DNA from: an uncultured Prochlorococcus sp.
Lineage (GTDB): Bacteria > Cyanobacteriota > Cyanobacteriia > PCC-6307 > Cyanobiaceae
DNA length: 44,823 bases
NCBI GenBank assembly: GCA_902622705.1
Contig: CACNQT010000008.1
Location: 1-44,823 of the forward strand
Reading direction: 5' to 3'
How positions within the stretch are numbered: the stretch's first letter is position 1; every line of letters starts with the position of its first letter. Shown here in pieces: positions 44,787 to 44,823 of the stretch. The notes below the pieces were generated by a model that saw only the letters and a program-made list of their open reading frames with translations, did no database searches and was not told the DNA's origin. Made by a program: the position numbers and the translations under genes.

Positions 44787-44823
44787 GTGAAATTTAAGAG
44801 TAATGTTTACAAGTTAAAAGATG
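44787..44823 (+). CDS. Possible start of a further gene, cut by window end
   Basis: A GTG one base after the transporter stop opens a frame with no stop to the end of the window (VKFKSNVYKLKD). Tight spacing and reading frame suggest a downstream gene in the same transcript. In this position a Trk/Ktr-type membrane subunit is a plausible guess, but nothing of it can be seen. Low certainty. Confidence 0.35.
   Translation, partial: MKFKSNVYKLKD

Noticed and set aside
1..44823. CRISPR array, insertion sequence or integrated element
   Set aside because: No spaced direct repeats, transposase or integrase motifs, and no patch of different base composition were seen.

Overview
The window is a very AT-rich, tightly packed bacterial chromosome segment that looks like a high-light-adapted Prochlorococcus (marine picocyanobacterium). 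The evidence is psbX, ycf66 and a high-light-inducible (Hli) gene, a suf operon in the order B-C-D-S, a circularly permuted tmRNA gene whose tag (ANKIVSFSRQTAPVAA) I recognise as the Prochlorococcus type, and small streamlined proteins with very short intergenic gaps. I see no insertion sequence, prophage, integrase or CRISPR array, and codon use looks even throughout.

Layout. 1-9111 holds housekeeping genes in alternating orientation: alaS (5' end outside the window), speA, ndk, thiO, gatB, coaE and argJ. 9104-9954 is a ParA-type ATPase overlapping a small single-span membrane protein. 10104-11212 is an aldo/keto reductase facing a 45-residue small ORF. 11368-11645 is the permuted two-piece tmRNA gene with its terminator. 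11696-12819 is an RlmL-like THUMP/methyltransferase gene split by a -1 frameshift in a short A run. 12821-14440 holds a membrane pair resembling YqjD/YqjE, a 51-residue membrane protein, and a small protein resembling the LigD 3'-phosphoesterase domain. 14517-20569 holds smc, a PRC-barrel protein, an LpxB-related glycosyltransferase-like protein and a tRNA-Leu with anticodon AAG. 20831-24061 is a lipid/photosynthesis stretch (accC, YggT, psbX, ycf66, hli). 24070-29374 carries an SbmA/BacA-like ABC exporter, an unknown small protein, a HIT protein, peptide deformylase and an S9 peptidase. 29371-34095 is sufBCDS on the minus strand. 34191-39090 carries three uncharacterised proteins, phosphoglucomutase and RarA. 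39087-44823 holds a phosphopantetheinyl transferase, a PrxQ-type peroxiredoxin, type III pantothenate kinase, PAPS reductase, an NDH-2-like dehydrogenase, an SLC13/TrkA-C transporter and possibly the first codons of another gene.

Themes. Several genes touch CoA and phosphopantetheine (coaE, coaX, PPTase) and sulfur (cysH, sufBCDS, SLC13-type carrier). Translation quality control and decoding appear as alaS, gatB, def, tmRNA and tRNA-Leu(AAG). Convergent gene ends almost always abut or overlap by a few bases with no visible intrinsic terminator; the tmRNA is the exception. The best candidates for under-described biology are the ParA/overlapping membrane-protein pair, the stand-alone phosphoesterase-like protein upstream of smc, the YqjD/YqjE-like pair and the frameshifted methyltransferase.
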